Notes: a model not told the origin generated them from the letters alone. Positions 41,688 to 50,727 are shown, numbered from the stretch's first letter. The stretch: 64,000 bases of DNA from JAJAZB01 sp965249815 (GCA_965249815.1 CBDFMV010000003.1:186001-250000), one strand, 5' to 3'. A program made the numbers and translations.

Positions 41688-42651
41688 AACCAACCAGCGC
41701 TTCCGCCATTGCCTTCCCCGACAAAAACGCCCCTTCCACGTTGCCGATGCCGAAACCATCGCCGCCGAGGTGGGCCGAAAACGGCAACTCCAGTTTTAGA
41801 AACGGTTCCGGGTGGCGCTTCGCCGCCCGACTGTAGCGCCAGCGGTGCGCCTGCACGGTTTCGACCGTTTCGGCGGGCACGTACGTCCGCACGGCGTCGA
41901 GCAGGCTACGCTGGACGGTTTCGGGGTCGCTTTCGAGGAATTCCCGGCTGAAGGCCGCGCTGGCGTGGAGCGTCACGGCGGGTTTTGGCGAAAGGCCTTT
42001 CTGCTGGTTATCGGCCAGCCAGGCGACCGGTCCGGTTTCGAGCGCCAGGCCACCCAGCGGCGGAATCCGGCTCGGTTCGGTCAGGGTAGCCATCACAGCC
42101 CAGCAGGGTTCGTACTCAACGGCCTGCAAGGCGGCCCGGTCGGTTTCGGCAAGAAGAATTTTACTGCTTTCAAAAAGCGCAACGGCCTGTGGTACGGGCA
42201 GCGTGAGCAGCACGTGCCGGGCCGCCAACACCGTGCCGCCATCCGTCACGACGGTGCAGCCGCGCGGGTCGGCGTGCAGGCGGATCACCTGCTCGCCGGT
42301 GCGCACGCCGAGGCGTTCGGCCAGAACTTTGGGCAGGCCGTTCATGCCGCCGCGCACGGCAAAACGTGGGTGGCCGTCGCCGCGCACGTTCCACTCGCGC
42401 AGCAGTCCGCCTTTTTCAAACGGTTCCAGAAAGTCCTGAAATTCGGGCGTTTTCACCGAAAAATACTGCGCGCCGTGGTCGAAACGCCCGCCGTCGAAAC
42501 TGCGGCTGCTCATGCGACCGCCCACGCCCCGGCCTTTGTCGAGGACAGTGACGGCCCAGCCGTTTCGGGTTAAAAAATGAGCGGCCGTCAGGCCGGTCAG
42601 GCCCGCGCCAAGAATTACGCACGATTTTTGTTCGGGTTCCACGGGCGGCAA
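41686..42651 (-). CDS. Renalase-like FAD/NAD(P)-binding protein
   Basis: A flavoprotein of about 320 residues resembling renalase-type amine oxidases. It shows CVILGAGLTGLTAAHFLTRN at residue 11, VLDKGRGVGGRMSSRSFDGG near 36 and DHGAQYFSVK near 58, which is typical of this group. The C-terminal part has AHRWRYSRAAKRHPEPFLKL and FGIGNVEGAFLSGKAMAEAL. The start is unsure: the frame opens with TTG at 42651, and GTG at 42642 also fits; no ATG is present before the Rossmann motif. Natural substrate unknown. Confidence 0.8.
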   Translation of the reverse strand: MPPVEPEQKSCVILGAGLTGLTAAHFLTRNGWAVTVLDKGRGVGGRMSSRSFDGGRFDHGAQYFSVKTPEFQDFLEPFEKGGLLREWNVRGDGHPRFAVRGGMNGLPKVLAERLGVRTGEQVIRLHADPRGCTVVTDGGTVLAARHVLLTLPVPQAVALFESSKILLAETDRAALQAVEYEPCWAVMATLTEPSRIPPLGGLALETGPVAWLADNQQKGLSPKPAVTLHASAAFSREFLESDPETVQRSLLDAVRTYVPAETVETVQAHRWRYSRAAKRHPEPFLKLELPFSAHLGGDGFGIGNVEGAFLSGKAMAEALVG

Positions 42652-42670
42652 TCGGTTCAGAAAATTGACT

Positions 42671-42678
42671 TACTTTTG
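42671..42678 (+). promoter_or_regulatory. -7 promoter box of the anchored zincin gene
   Basis: TACTTTTG fits TAnnTTTG, 50 bases before the ATG at 42729. Confidence 0.5.
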
Positions 42679-42728
42679 AAGGAAAACCCGCCCGTGGCTC
42701 TGTTGTTTGCCCCGACCCTCTGAAATTT

Positions 42729-43529
42729 ATGCGCTCGAAAAAGTTATTTCTGGTCAACCTGGTCCTCGTCGGCGCGTTTCTCCTGACGGCGTATTACTTC
42801 TGGTTTCCGGCCATCTGGCGCTGCCAGACGGTGGGTTTTGCCAACTTCACCGCCTACCCCGGCGGCCTGCACGTGAGCAACGACGCCACCGCCCACGAAC
42901 GCGAAATCCTGCTGAAGTCCATTGCCCACGCCCGCCTGCGCATCCGGGCGTTCTGGGGGAAACAACTCGGCGACAGCAGCATTATTTTTTGCCACGACAA
43001 ATCCTGTTATTCCGACTACGCCCTGCTCGACGAAGGCGCGGGCACCAGCCTCGGCACCCCGACGGGTTCGTGGATTGTGCTCGGGCCGGAAGGCCTCAAC
43101 GACGACGTGATCAGCCACGAAATGTGCCACGACGAGTTGTTTACGCGGCTGGGTTGGTTCAAGGCCAAAAACTCGGTGCCGCAGTGGTTCGATGAGGGCC
43201 TGGCGCTCATGGTGGACTACCGCTTCACCAACCCCGACACCACCCGCCGCCACCTCGAATACCTCGACGAGTGGATGCTGATGACCCACCACGGCAGCGA
43301 CGCCCTCGAACTGACCGACATCCGCACGGTGAAAGGCTTTTTCGGCGGCGACCGCCAGCACGTCAACCGGGCGTACCTGACGGCGGGGCTGGAGGTGTCG
43401 CGCTGGCTGTCGGTGGTGGGCCGCAACGGTATGCACGAACTGGTACGGGCCATGCGCCACGGCGAAAGTTTTGAAAAAGCCTACGCCCGGATCGAGAAAT
43501 CGCGGCAGGAAGTGGCAGCGGTGCGGTAA
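42729..43529 (+). CDS. Membrane-anchored zincin-like peptidase (peptidase MA-like)
   Basis: A 266-residue protein with an N-terminal membrane segment (LFLVNLVLVGAFLLTAYYFW) and a periplasmic domain. HEMCH at residues 130-134 is a zinc-binding HExxH variant, and WFDEGLAL at 153-160 supplies the third ligand Glu156, as in peptidase-MA-like families. Two cysteines in FCHDKSCYSD may form a disulfide. The C-terminal half is helical. No partner gene adjoins it. Proteolytic activity is inferred from the motifs. Confidence 0.8.
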   Translation: MRSKKLFLVNLVLVGAFLLTAYYFWFPAIWRCQTVGFANFTAYPGGLHVSNDATAHEREILLKSIAHARLRIRAFWGKQLGDSSIIFCHDKSCYSDYALLDEGAGTSLGTPTGSWIVLGPEGLNDDVISHEMCHDELFTRLGWFKAKNSVPQWFDEGLALMVDYRFTNPDTTRRHLEYLDEWMLMTHHGSDALELTDIRTVKGFFGGDRQHVNRAYLTAGLEVSRWLSVVGRNGMHELVRAMRHGESFEKAYARIEKSRQEVAAVR

Positions 43530-43591
43530 GGGTTCTGTTTCAAACCAACGGCTGTGCATCGGTGCTTGGGGTCCGGCAAGAAGTTGCTCCC

Positions 43592-43651
43592 AAATTCGGG
43601 GAGGCTGTTCGACAAATTCAGCTAAATTTGTCGAACAGCCTCCCCGAATTT
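43592..43651. promoter_or_regulatory. Palindrome covering the promoter and leader of the DUF4143 ATPase
   Basis: Arms of 27 bases (43592-43618 and 43625-43651; AAATTCGGGGAGGCTGTTCG and on) pair perfectly around a six-base loop. The right arm ends one base before the ATG at 43652 and contains the -7 box TAAATTTG (43623-43630, partly in the loop). It could be an operator or a leader hairpin. Confidence 0.7.
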
Positions 43652-44794
43652 ATGTCCGATTACATAGCGAGGGCGTTGGAAATCCCCTTGCGTGAGCAAG
43701 TAAACACCCACCAGGTTTTAATTCTGCTCGGCGCAAGACGGGTGGGCAAAACGGTCTTGCTCCAACGGGTGAGTCAGGAATTCGACGGCCCAACCTTATT
43801 TCTGAACGGCGAGGATCTCACCACGGTTGACTTGCTCGCCGAGCGCCGCGTCAGCGCCTACCGATCCTGGCTGGGCAGCACCCGCCTGCTGCTGCTCGAT
43901 GAAGCGCAGGCCGTTCCCGAAGTAGGGCGGGCACTCAAATTGCTCATCGACTCTTTTCCTGAACTGACTATTCTGGCAACCGGCTCGTCGGCGTTCGAGC
44001 TATCCAACCGCACGGGCGAGCCGCTGGTGGGGCGGCAGCGGATTTACTCCCTGTTTCCATTGGCTCAACTCGAACTGGCCGCCGTGGAAAACGGCCTGCA
44101 AACCCGCCAGAACCTGGAAGACCGCCTCGTGTACGGTTCCTACCCCGACGTAGTGCGTGCGTCGGGCGCTGCCGAGCGTGCCCGGTACCTTACCGACATG
44201 GCCGGTTCGTACCTGCTGAAAGATATTCTGGCCTACGAGCAGGTACGCAATTCGCACAAAATGCTGCAACTGCTGCGGCTGGTGGCCTACCAGGTCGGTC
44301 AGGAGGTTTCGTACGATGAGTTGGGAAAACAACTGAACCTCGACCGGGGCACGGTGATGCGGTACCTCGATTTGTTTGCGAAGGTGTTCGTGCTGTTCCG
44401 GCTCGGTGGGTACAGCGGCAACCTGCGGAAGGAAATCGTTAAATCCTCGAAGTGGTATTTTCTCGACAACGGCCTGCGCAACGCCCTCATCAACAACTTC
44501 GCCCCCCTCAGCCAGCGCACCGACGTAGGCCAGCTTTGGGAAAACTACCTCGTGGCCGAACGACTCAAGCGCAACGCCTACCAGCAACGCGGCGTAAACG
44601 TGTACTTTTGGCGCACCTACGACCAGCAGGAGTTGGACTGGCTTGAGGAAAAAGACGGGCAATTGGCGGCGTTTGAGTTTAAGTGGAATCCGGCCCGGAG
44701 TGTGAAAACGCCCACGGCGTTCGCTCAGGCGTACCCGGAGGCGGCGGTGCAGGTGGTGAGCCGGGAGAACTACCTGGAGTTCATCAACAGATGA
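43652..44794 (+). CDS. AAA-type ATPase with DUF4143 domain
   Basis: A 380-residue ATPase of the widespread AAA_14/DUF4143 family. Walker A is LLGARRVGKTVLLQRVSQEF near residue 25, Walker B is LLLLDEAQAVPEVGRALKLL near 80, and a sensor-like ATGSSAFELSNRTGEPLVGR follows. A winged-helix-like region (YDELGKQLNLDRGTVMRYLD) and the C-terminal nuclease-like DUF4143 part (GVNVYFWRTYDQQELDWLEE, AAFEFKWNP) complete it. ATG 43652 fits the promoter box. Function is not established; many genomes carry several copies. Confidence 0.9.
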   Translation: MSDYIARALEIPLREQVNTHQVLILLGARRVGKTVLLQRVSQEFDGPTLFLNGEDLTTVDLLAERRVSAYRSWLGSTRLLLLDEAQAVPEVGRALKLLIDSFPELTILATGSSAFELSNRTGEPLVGRQRIYSLFPLAQLELAAVENGLQTRQNLEDRLVYGSYPDVVRASGAAERARYLTDMAGSYLLKDILAYEQVRNSHKMLQLLRLVAYQVGQEVSYDELGKQLNLDRGTVMRYLDLFAKVFVLFRLGGYSGNLRKEIVKSSKWYFLDNGLRNALINNFAPLSQRTDVGQLWENYLVAERLKRNAYQQRGVNVYFWRTYDQQELDWLEEKDGQLAAFEFKWNPARSVKTPTAFAQAYPEAAVQVVSRENYLEFINR

Positions 44795-44832
44795 CGCGAT
44801 TCACTGACCAGCCCCACCGGTACGAAACGATG

Positions 44833-44860
44833 CATCCAGCCCCGGAAACAAGGCTGGATG
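44833..44860 (+). terminator. Hairpin terminator after the ATPase gene
   Basis: CATCCAGCC at 44833-44841 pairs with GGCTGGATG at 44852-44860; a run of five T follows after six bases. It lies 39 bases past the ATPase stop. Confidence 0.5.
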
Positions 44861-44898
44861 ACGCGATTTTTCCACTTAACGATCACTAAAACTACGCT

Positions 44899-45606
44899 TT
44901 AGTCCGGCAGGTTGAAGGCTTTCTTCACGGCGGCGTAGTCGGTGAAATCGACGGCCTGGCGGCCCAAGACGCTGCCGTATGCGACGACGATGCGGTATTG
45001 GGGTAATGTCTTGGCTAAATCCTGATAAAAGGATTTGGGCTTGTCGCTGATTTCTGGGATGGGGGTAAAATTCTGTCCAGTGAAAGTGTAATAGTTCAAG
45101 TAGGGCCGAAAGAAGTTTTCCCGCAATGGGAATTGATTAATGTTAGCGAATGCGTAATCGGCGTACAGGTTGGTAGTACGTCCGGGTATCTTGAACGCAA
45201 AGGCTACGCCGTCCCTTGAATCCATGGGAGAAATGCTTTCCGCGAGAACGTACGTACTGCCTTGAGCAACAAGTTGATTGGTTTTGTAGTAAACCATGAT
45301 TAACCCCTTGTCGATCGCGTCCTTAGTCAATACTGAAGCAGCAAAATTCGATACATTTAACTGCCCAGACGAACTGTTTGAGAAGAAATCCCCATCCCAA
45401 GCCGGCGTTTTCCAAGCCGTGTACACCACGTTGCCATTGCCCATGGGGCCTTGCACGCCTGCGGCACCTGTCGTTCCGGCGGGGCCTTGCGCCCCGGCAG
45501 CGCCCGCCGGGCCGGGGTCACCTTGTGGGCCTTTGCAGGCAGAAACGAGAAAAAAAGCTGCGGTAATTATGCTTGATACTGCGGAGAGAGTACGAGTAGT
45601 CCTCAT
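44899..45606 (-). CDS. Collagen-like repeat lipoprotein
   Basis: A 235-residue lipoprotein. The signal ends in the lipobox LVSAC, and Cys is followed by eleven or so G-x-y triplets (GPQGDPGPAGAAGAQGPAG and on), a collagen-like stalk. The rest, about 175 residues, is a beta-rich domain (VVYTAWKTPAWDGDFFSNSS, YRIVVAYGSVLGRQAVDFTD) of the kind seen behind such stalks in Bacteroidota. ATG 45606 is chosen over TTG 45612. Surface display is likely; function unknown. Its GC is somewhat lower than that of the core genes. Confidence 0.8.
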   Translation of the reverse strand: MRTTRTLSAVSSIITAAFFLVSACKGPQGDPGPAGAAGAQGPAGTTGAAGVQGPMGNGNVVYTAWKTPAWDGDFFSNSSSGQLNVSNFAASVLTKDAIDKGLIMVYYKTNQLVAQGSTYVLAESISPMDSRDGVAFAFKIPGRTTNLYADYAFANINQFPLRENFFRPYLNYYTFTGQNFTPIPEISDKPKSFYQDLAKTLPQYRIVVAYGSVLGRQAVDFTDYAAVKKAFNLPD

Positions 45607-45732
45607 AAACAAGGGATGGGGTGGAAGGTGAAAGAGAGAGATGATTAGAAGAAGTTGTCAATAAATTTTCTTTGCGCTCGTGTGCGTGCGAGTCGTAAAA
45701 ATTTCTAACTAATAACCTCTCCTATCCAAAAA

Positions 45733-46038
45733 TCAATGATGTTTCTCATTTGAAGTGTACGCCCGGTAAATACCGTAAACTGGGGCAAATAACCAGCCGG
45801 GGAGAGCACCAAAACCCGGAATCAGAATCAATAATCCAATAAAAAGAAACATACAAACGAAAAAATCTTTCCAGCTCTGGAAATACAATCCGATCCCTAA
45901 CGCTCCAAAAAAAAGACCAACTACACCAGCAACAACCGGGTTCTTCTTGTTGGGAAGACGAGGCATTTCTTCAACGATTTTCGCTGCGGTATGACCAGTA
46001 TGTACCGTGTGACCGAGATTGTGTTTATGTTCGCTCAT
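45733..46038 (-). CDS. Small membrane protein, TM2-like
   Basis: A 101-residue protein with a His-rich N-terminus (MSEHKHNLGHTVHTGHT) and two membrane segments (PVVAGVVGLFFGALGIGLYF and FFVCMFLFIGLLILIPGFGA), ending in another His pair. The overall form recalls TM2-domain proteins, without a clear match. The His-rich ends might bind metal. Moderate GC, like the two flanking leftward genes. Function unknown. Confidence 0.7.
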   Translation of the reverse strand: MSEHKHNLGHTVHTGHTAAKIVEEMPRLPNKKNPVVAGVVGLFFGALGIGLYFQSWKDFFVCMFLFIGLLILIPGFGALPGWLFAPVYGIYRAYTSNEKHH

Positions 46039-46133
46039 GATTTAGGTTGATTAAGGGGTGTAGAAGGAAATAGATTTATGATTGCTGCGAACACGAACTT
46101 CCTCAGTACGTCGAAGGGGGTCGTTGTATTAAG

Positions 46134-46577
46134 TTATTTATACTCCCACCCAAAAACGGATAAGAATTGCTTTCGCTCATAATAGCCCGCGAAGACCCGC
46201 GCCGATACTCTTGCTACGCTGCCGCCATCATCTACATTCATGATAACGACCTCACCGTACTCGTCCTGAGAGATGTAGAAATTATCGGTAGAATACGTAG
46301 GGTATCGAACGCGTGTACCGGGATATACCGGGTCGTAGCAGGCAATCCGAAGACCGGCCCGAGTGTTTTCACACCGGCCAGTCTGTTCCACCATCTTCGT
46401 TTGGCCCTCGCTGAAGTACCTTACCCGCACTTTCGCCATTCCGTTTTTATAAAGGATGATGGCTGCTCGGTGCTGAGTCGCACCCGCAACGAATTTAGCT
46501 TCGTAGACTGCTTCGATTTGCCCTCTACTTGCGAAAGGAAGCCCAAGAAGTAGCAGCAGGTGAAAAACAGTTTTCAT
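46134..46577 (-). CDS. Secreted hypothetical protein
   Basis: A 147-residue protein with a signal peptide (MKTVFHLLLLLGLPFASRGQ). The mature part is beta-rich (AVYEAKFVAGATQHRAAIIL, VRVRYFSEGQTKMVEQTGRC, YISQDEYGEVVIMNVDDGGS) with two cysteines that may pair. No family recognised. Its ATG overlaps by four bases (ATGA) the end of a small candidate lipoprotein frame at 46574-46678. Confidence 0.65.
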   Translation of the reverse strand: MKTVFHLLLLLGLPFASRGQIEAVYEAKFVAGATQHRAAIILYKNGMAKVRVRYFSEGQTKMVEQTGRCENTRAGLRIACYDPVYPGTRVRYPTYSTDNFYISQDEYGEVVIMNVDDGGSVARVSARVFAGYYERKQFLSVFGWEYK

Positions 46578-46678
46578 GACTTTATTTTTCGTCGGGCGTA
46601 GGCCGAGTTGTCCGCTCTGGTTTCGCTCCCGCAGCCTGTCAGAGCAAGAGTGAAGACCAACAGCCCGTACTCAAGCAC
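46574..46678 (-). CDS. Candidate 34-residue lipoprotein (start uncertain)
   Basis: From GTG 46678 the frame reads MLEYGLLVFTLALTGCGSET, then RADNSAYARRKIKS. LALTGC is a good lipobox. Its stop overlaps the next ATG as ATGA, which argues for a real, coupled gene. An ATG at 46710 (MKKHLLPAFFS) lies in another frame and would give a fuller signal sequence if one base differed, so a frameshift is possible. No homologue recognised. The remaining gap to the kinase gene at 46931 shows only its promoter box. Confidence 0.4.
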   Translation of the reverse strand: MLEYGLLVFTLALTGCGSETRADNSAYARRKIKS

Positions 46679-46890
46679 GAGAAGAACGCTGGCAAGAGGT
46701 GCTTTTTCATGCGTTTGTGAACACCTGCGACCAAGGCTTCTGATATTAGGTTGAACTCAATTCCTGGTCTAATATCTCCTTCCTTCCACCGAGGCTACAA
46801 CCTTCATTCCCCCAACCCCGGTATTTTCCTTGTGAAACCCGGCATTTTCTTAGTAAACGAGCTTTTGCGATGCAGAACCACCGGAATCGA

Positions 46891-46898
46891 TAGCTTTG
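46891..46898 (+). promoter_or_regulatory. -7 promoter box of the kinase/LytTR operon
   Basis: TAGCTTTG is an exact TAnnTTTG match, 32 bases before the ATG at 46931. It lies inside the longer open frame and so decides against the earlier start at 46751. Confidence 0.6.
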
Positions 46899-46930
46899 GC
46901 GTGGGAACCCCGTTCAACTGCCTGTCCCAA

Positions 46931-48691
46931 ATGCCGTCTCGTAGTTCCATCACTTCCCTCTGTTCAGCGTCCGGCTTCCTAATCTGGTGGGTCGTGGCGT
47001 TGGGCACCACCCAAGCTCAGGGACTGCTAGTTCAAAGGGATGCCGTCCAGTGGGAACAGGCCCGAAAGACGGAAGCGAAAGCGGTGGTGAGGAAGGATTC
47101 CGTTCTACTGGCTGAAGCCTACTACCAGTACGGACAGGTGTACAATCAGTCGGGTGATAATTTGAACTCGAAGCGCTATTTCCTCAAAGCGCTCCGAATC
47201 CTCGAACCACGGGGTGATTCTTATGCACTGGGAAGGGTGTATCTGCGGCTCAGCGAAAACCTGAGCATCAAAGTCAATTCAACCGAAGACATCCGGTACG
47301 CCCAGCTTTCCCTGGGGGTATTCCGGCGGATTCATTCCCGGCATGGAATGGCTCAGGCCTATGCCAATCTGGGCGGAAACTACCACTGGCGCTGGGCGGA
47401 TTACGCAGTGCTGAAAAAGGATACGTCAAAATACAATCGCATTCTGTACTGCTATCAGCAAGTCGAACGGTTGGGCCGTCAACTCAACGATACCAGCCTC
47501 ATTGCCGAGGGGAATAATCGGCTGGGTACTTTGTTGACGACAACCAGAGACCCACAAGCTATTCGTTTCCTCCAAAGGGCTTTAGACTTGTTCACCCTCA
47601 AAAAAAGCGACACCGCCAGGGTACACATCATGACCGAACTGGCCTCGACGTACACGACCTTTGGGTTGTACGGCCAGGCGCGTCGTACCCTCGACCAGGC
47701 CAGGCAACTCTACGCAGCGCACGGTTTCGACGAATACCATATGCTGACGCACCTGGAACTGGTTTCTTTGGTGTATTTTAAGAAAACGAATCAGTGGAAA
47801 CAGGCCTTCGATTGCTTGTGGCGGCTGAAATACCGGGGTGACAACCAGTTTTTGGCCAGTCAGGATGGCACCATCGCCCGGTTGAAACTGGAGTACGAAA
47901 CCCAACGGAAAGAAACGGAGTTGAAAGCCCGGCGGCAGGAACTTATGTTACGCACGGAAAACCTACGCACTCAGCGACTCCTGACACTGAGTGCCGTTAT
48001 CTTATCGGTTTTAGCCGTCGCGGTGAGTATTATTTTCTTCCGCCTCAACCACAAAAACCAGCGCATCAGCCGCCGCAATGCCGAGTTGGTGAAAGAGCAG
48101 AACCACCGCGTGAAAAATAACCTCCAGGTGGTGTCGAGCCTGCTCAACCTCTACGCCAACCGGCTGGCCGACCCGCATTCGCGGATGGCCGTGGAAGAAA
48201 GCCAGTTGCGGGTCGAAATGATGGCCCTGCTCCAGCGGCGGCTTTACGACGGCGACCGGCTGGCCGTTGTCGATTTGGCGGAATTTCTGCCGGAACTGGT
48301 CGAAGGGGTGTTGCAAACCTACGGTTACGGCGCGGTGCAAGCCGATTTTTCCCTGGCCGGTTGTGAACTTTCGGCTGACCAGGCGTTGCCGGTAGGACTC
48401 ATTATCAACGAACTGGCCACCAATGCCTGCAAGTACGCTTTCCCGAACACGCCGACGCCCGCATTCGCCGTTTCAGCCATTCAAAACAGAAATTCCATTG
48501 AGTTGACGGTTGCCGACAACGGTCCGGGCTTGCCGCCACTGACGCTTTCCGCCAACGGGAATGCCTCGCGGCAACCGGCGACGTTCGGGCTGCGCATCAT
48601 TCAGATGCAGGTCGAGCAGTTGCGGGGCGATTCCCGATTGGCATCCGACAACGGTACCCGTTTCACCATGACTTTTCCCAGGCACGCATGA
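46931..48691 (+). CDS. Sensor histidine kinase with TPR region (HisKA_2 type)
   Basis: A 586-residue membrane kinase. A signal peptide (about residues 1-30) is followed by a periplasmic TPR-like helical region (EAYYQYGQVYNQSGDNLNSK, IAEGNNRLGTLLTTTRDPQA, VHIMTELASTYTTFGLYGQA), a coiled coil and a membrane helix (LLTLSAVILSVLAVAVSIIF). The catalytic part has the HisKA_2 H-box EQNHRVKNNLQVVSSLLNLY, the N-box INELATNACKYAF and DNGPGLP. The stop overlaps the next ATG (ATGA), coupling it to the LytTR regulator. Confidence 0.92.
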   Translation: MPSRSSITSLCSASGFLIWWVVALGTTQAQGLLVQRDAVQWEQARKTEAKAVVRKDSVLLAEAYYQYGQVYNQSGDNLNSKRYFLKALRILEPRGDSYALGRVYLRLSENLSIKVNSTEDIRYAQLSLGVFRRIHSRHGMAQAYANLGGNYHWRWADYAVLKKDTSKYNRILYCYQQVERLGRQLNDTSLIAEGNNRLGTLLTTTRDPQAIRFLQRALDLFTLKKSDTARVHIMTELASTYTTFGLYGQARRTLDQARQLYAAHGFDEYHMLTHLELVSLVYFKKTNQWKQAFDCLWRLKYRGDNQFLASQDGTIARLKLEYETQRKETELKARRQELMLRTENLRTQRLLTLSAVILSVLAVAVSIIFFRLNHKNQRISRRNAELVKEQNHRVKNNLQVVSSLLNLYANRLADPHSRMAVEESQLRVEMMALLQRRLYDGDRLAVVDLAEFLPELVEGVLQTYGYGAVQADFSLAGCELSADQALPVGLIINELATNACKYAFPNTPTPAFAVSAIQNRNSIELTVADNGPGLPPLTLSANGNASRQPATFGLRIIQMQVEQLRGDSRLASDNGTRFTMTFPRHA

Positions 48692-49430
48692 AAGAATCTC
48701 TACGCATTCTGATTGTCGAAGATGAATTGATTACCGCCACCGACCTCCGCGAAACCCTGGAGAAGGCGGGCCACACCGTCACGGCCATTGCCCGCAGTTT
48801 TTCGGAAGCCCTGAAGAGTGCCCGGCAGCAAACTCCGGACGTAGCCCTGCTGGACATCCGCTGGCAGGCTCTTCGTTCGACGGCATCAGCACGGCCATCG
48901 AATTACGGAAACTCCACCCCATGCCCGTGATTTACCTGACGGCCAGTTCGGAGTACGAAACCTTCCGGCGGGCAAAGGAAACCCTGCCAGCGGCGTACCT
49001 GCTCAAGCCGTTTCGCCACGCCGAACTGGCGATTCAGGTCGAATTGGCCTACCACCATCACCAGGTCAATCAGGTGCCGACCGACCCACTTACCCAACCA
49101 ACCGATTTTTACCTGCCCATCAACAAGGGTTATGAACGCGTGGCAAAAAGCAACATCGCCTTTCTACAGGCCGAAGGCGCGTACGTCAAAGTATTTCTGG
49201 CCGCTCCCCCAACGACTCACCTGCTGTCGATGAACTTGGGGTACCTGAGTCAATTTTTTACAACGCCCAATTTTCACCGCCTGTCGCGGTCGGTGCTGAT
49301 CAACCTCGACCACCTGGAGCGACTCGAACGGAGTCAGGTCTTTATGAAAAACTACGCAACGGCCCTGCCGCTGCCAGAAAACAGCCGGGCTGAATTGATG
49401 AAAAAACTGACGCTGGTGCGTACCCGTTGA
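48688..49430 (+). pseudogene. LytTR response regulator, frameshifted in the receiver domain
   Basis: A receiver plus LytTR DNA-binding regulator of 247 residues if one base is restored. The first frame gives LRILIVEDELITATDLRETL to DVALLDIR, keeping the phosphorylated Asp, then reads out of frame to a stop at 48930. The second frame supplies AGSSFDGISTAIELRKLHPM, PVIYLTASSEYETFRRAKET, the receiver Lys (YLLKPFRHAE) and the LytTR domain (INKGYERVAKSNIAFLQAEG, FHRLSRSVLINLDHLERLER). The break is at about 48861: CGCTGGCA where CGCCTGGCA would restore the frame. The partner kinase is intact. Confidence 0.8.
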
Positions 49431-49451
49431 GTGGCCCCGCCGGACGGCCAG

Positions 49452-50714
49452 CTACCACCGCACCTGCCCGTCGCCCACCACCAGCCACTTTTCCGTCACC
49501 AGCTTTTCGAGCGCAAACGGGCCACGGGCGTGGAGTTTCTGGGTGCTGATGCCGATTTCGGCTCCGAGGCCAAACTCGCCGCCGTCGGTGAAGCGCGTCG
49601 AGGCATTGACGTACACGGCGGCGGCGTCCACTTCGTCGAGGAAGCGTTGGGCCAGCGCCCCATCTTCGGTTAAAATCGCCTCGGAGTGGCGCGACGAGTA
49701 GGCGTCGAGGTGGGCCAGGGCTTCGTCAAAACCCGCGACGGTTTTCACCGAAAGTTTAAAATCGAGCCACTCCCGACCAAAATCTTCGGGCTGCGCGCGG
49801 TGCAACAGCGGGTAATTGCTTTCTTCAAAAATTGCAAACGCCACTTCGTCGGCGTACACCTCCACGTTGTATTTCAGCAATTCGTCGTTCAGCATCGGCA
49901 AAAACTGCGGCGCGATGGCTTCGTCCACCAGCAGGCAGTCGAGCGAGTTGCACACCGACGGGCGCGAAACCCGGGCGTTCACGACGATGGCGCGGGCTTT
50001 TTGTAAATCCGCCGTTTTTTCGACGTAGGTGTGAACGACGCCCGCGCCCGTTTCAATCGTCGGCACGAGCGAATGTTGCCGCACGAACTGAATCAGGCTG
50101 TCGGACCCGCGCGGAATAATCAGGTCGAGGTAGCGCGTGGCCGTGAGCATGTCTTTCACCAACTCCCGGTCGGGCGGCAGGAGGCTGACGGCGGCGCGGG
50201 CAATGCCGTTTTTTTCGAGAACGTCCCCAATCAGCCCAACCAGCACCAAGTTAGTCGCGTAGGCGTCGGAGCCGCCGCGCAGGGCCACCGCGTTGCCCGA
50301 ACGCAGGCAGAGGGCCGTCACGTCGAGGGTCACGTTGGGGCGGGCTTCGTAAATAATGCCAATGACGCCCATCGGAACGGTGACTTTCCGCAGGCTGAGG
50401 CCGTTGGGCAGCGTTTTTTCGAGCAACGTCTGACCGGTCGGGTCGGGCAGTTGGGCCACGGCGCGGATGGCGTCGGCGAGGCTTTCCAACCGACTCCCGG
50501 TCAGCAACAGCCGGTCCCACTTCGGGTCGGTACGGGGCATTCGGGCCAAATCGTCGGCGTTGGCGTCGAGAATTTGGGGTTGATTTTGCAAAACCGCCTC
50601 AGCCAGGTCGTTGAGCAACGCCGTTTTCTGGCCGGCGGTGAGACGGCGCACCTGGGCGGCGGCGGCGTGGGTCTGCCGGAGCAGGTCGAGAACGGGGCTT
50701 TCGGTTTGGGTCAT
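49452..50714 (-). CDS. proA: Gamma-glutamyl phosphate reductase
   Basis: A 420-residue NADPH-dependent enzyme, second step of proline synthesis. It shows RKVTVPMGVIGIIYEARPNV near residue 110, SGNAVALRGGSDAYATN near 141, the catalytic cysteine in VSRPSVCNSLDCLLVDEAI near 250 and a C-terminal GGEFGLGAEIGISTQKLHAR. It follows proB by 13 bases in the same operon. Normal length. Confidence 0.95.
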   Translation of the reverse strand: MTQTESPVLDLLRQTHAAAAQVRRLTAGQKTALLNDLAEAVLQNQPQILDANADDLARMPRTDPKWDRLLLTGSRLESLADAIRAVAQLPDPTGQTLLEKTLPNGLSLRKVTVPMGVIGIIYEARPNVTLDVTALCLRSGNAVALRGGSDAYATNLVLVGLIGDVLEKNGIARAAVSLLPPDRELVKDMLTATRYLDLIIPRGSDSLIQFVRQHSLVPTIETGAGVVHTYVEKTADLQKARAIVVNARVSRPSVCNSLDCLLVDEAIAPQFLPMLNDELLKYNVEVYADEVAFAIFEESNYPLLHRAQPEDFGREWLDFKLSVKTVAGFDEALAHLDAYSSRHSEAILTEDGALAQRFLDEVDAAAVYVNASTRFTDGGEFGLGAEIGISTQKLHARGPFALEKLVTEKWLVVGDGQVRW

Positions 50715-50727
50715 GGGTCAGGAATCT

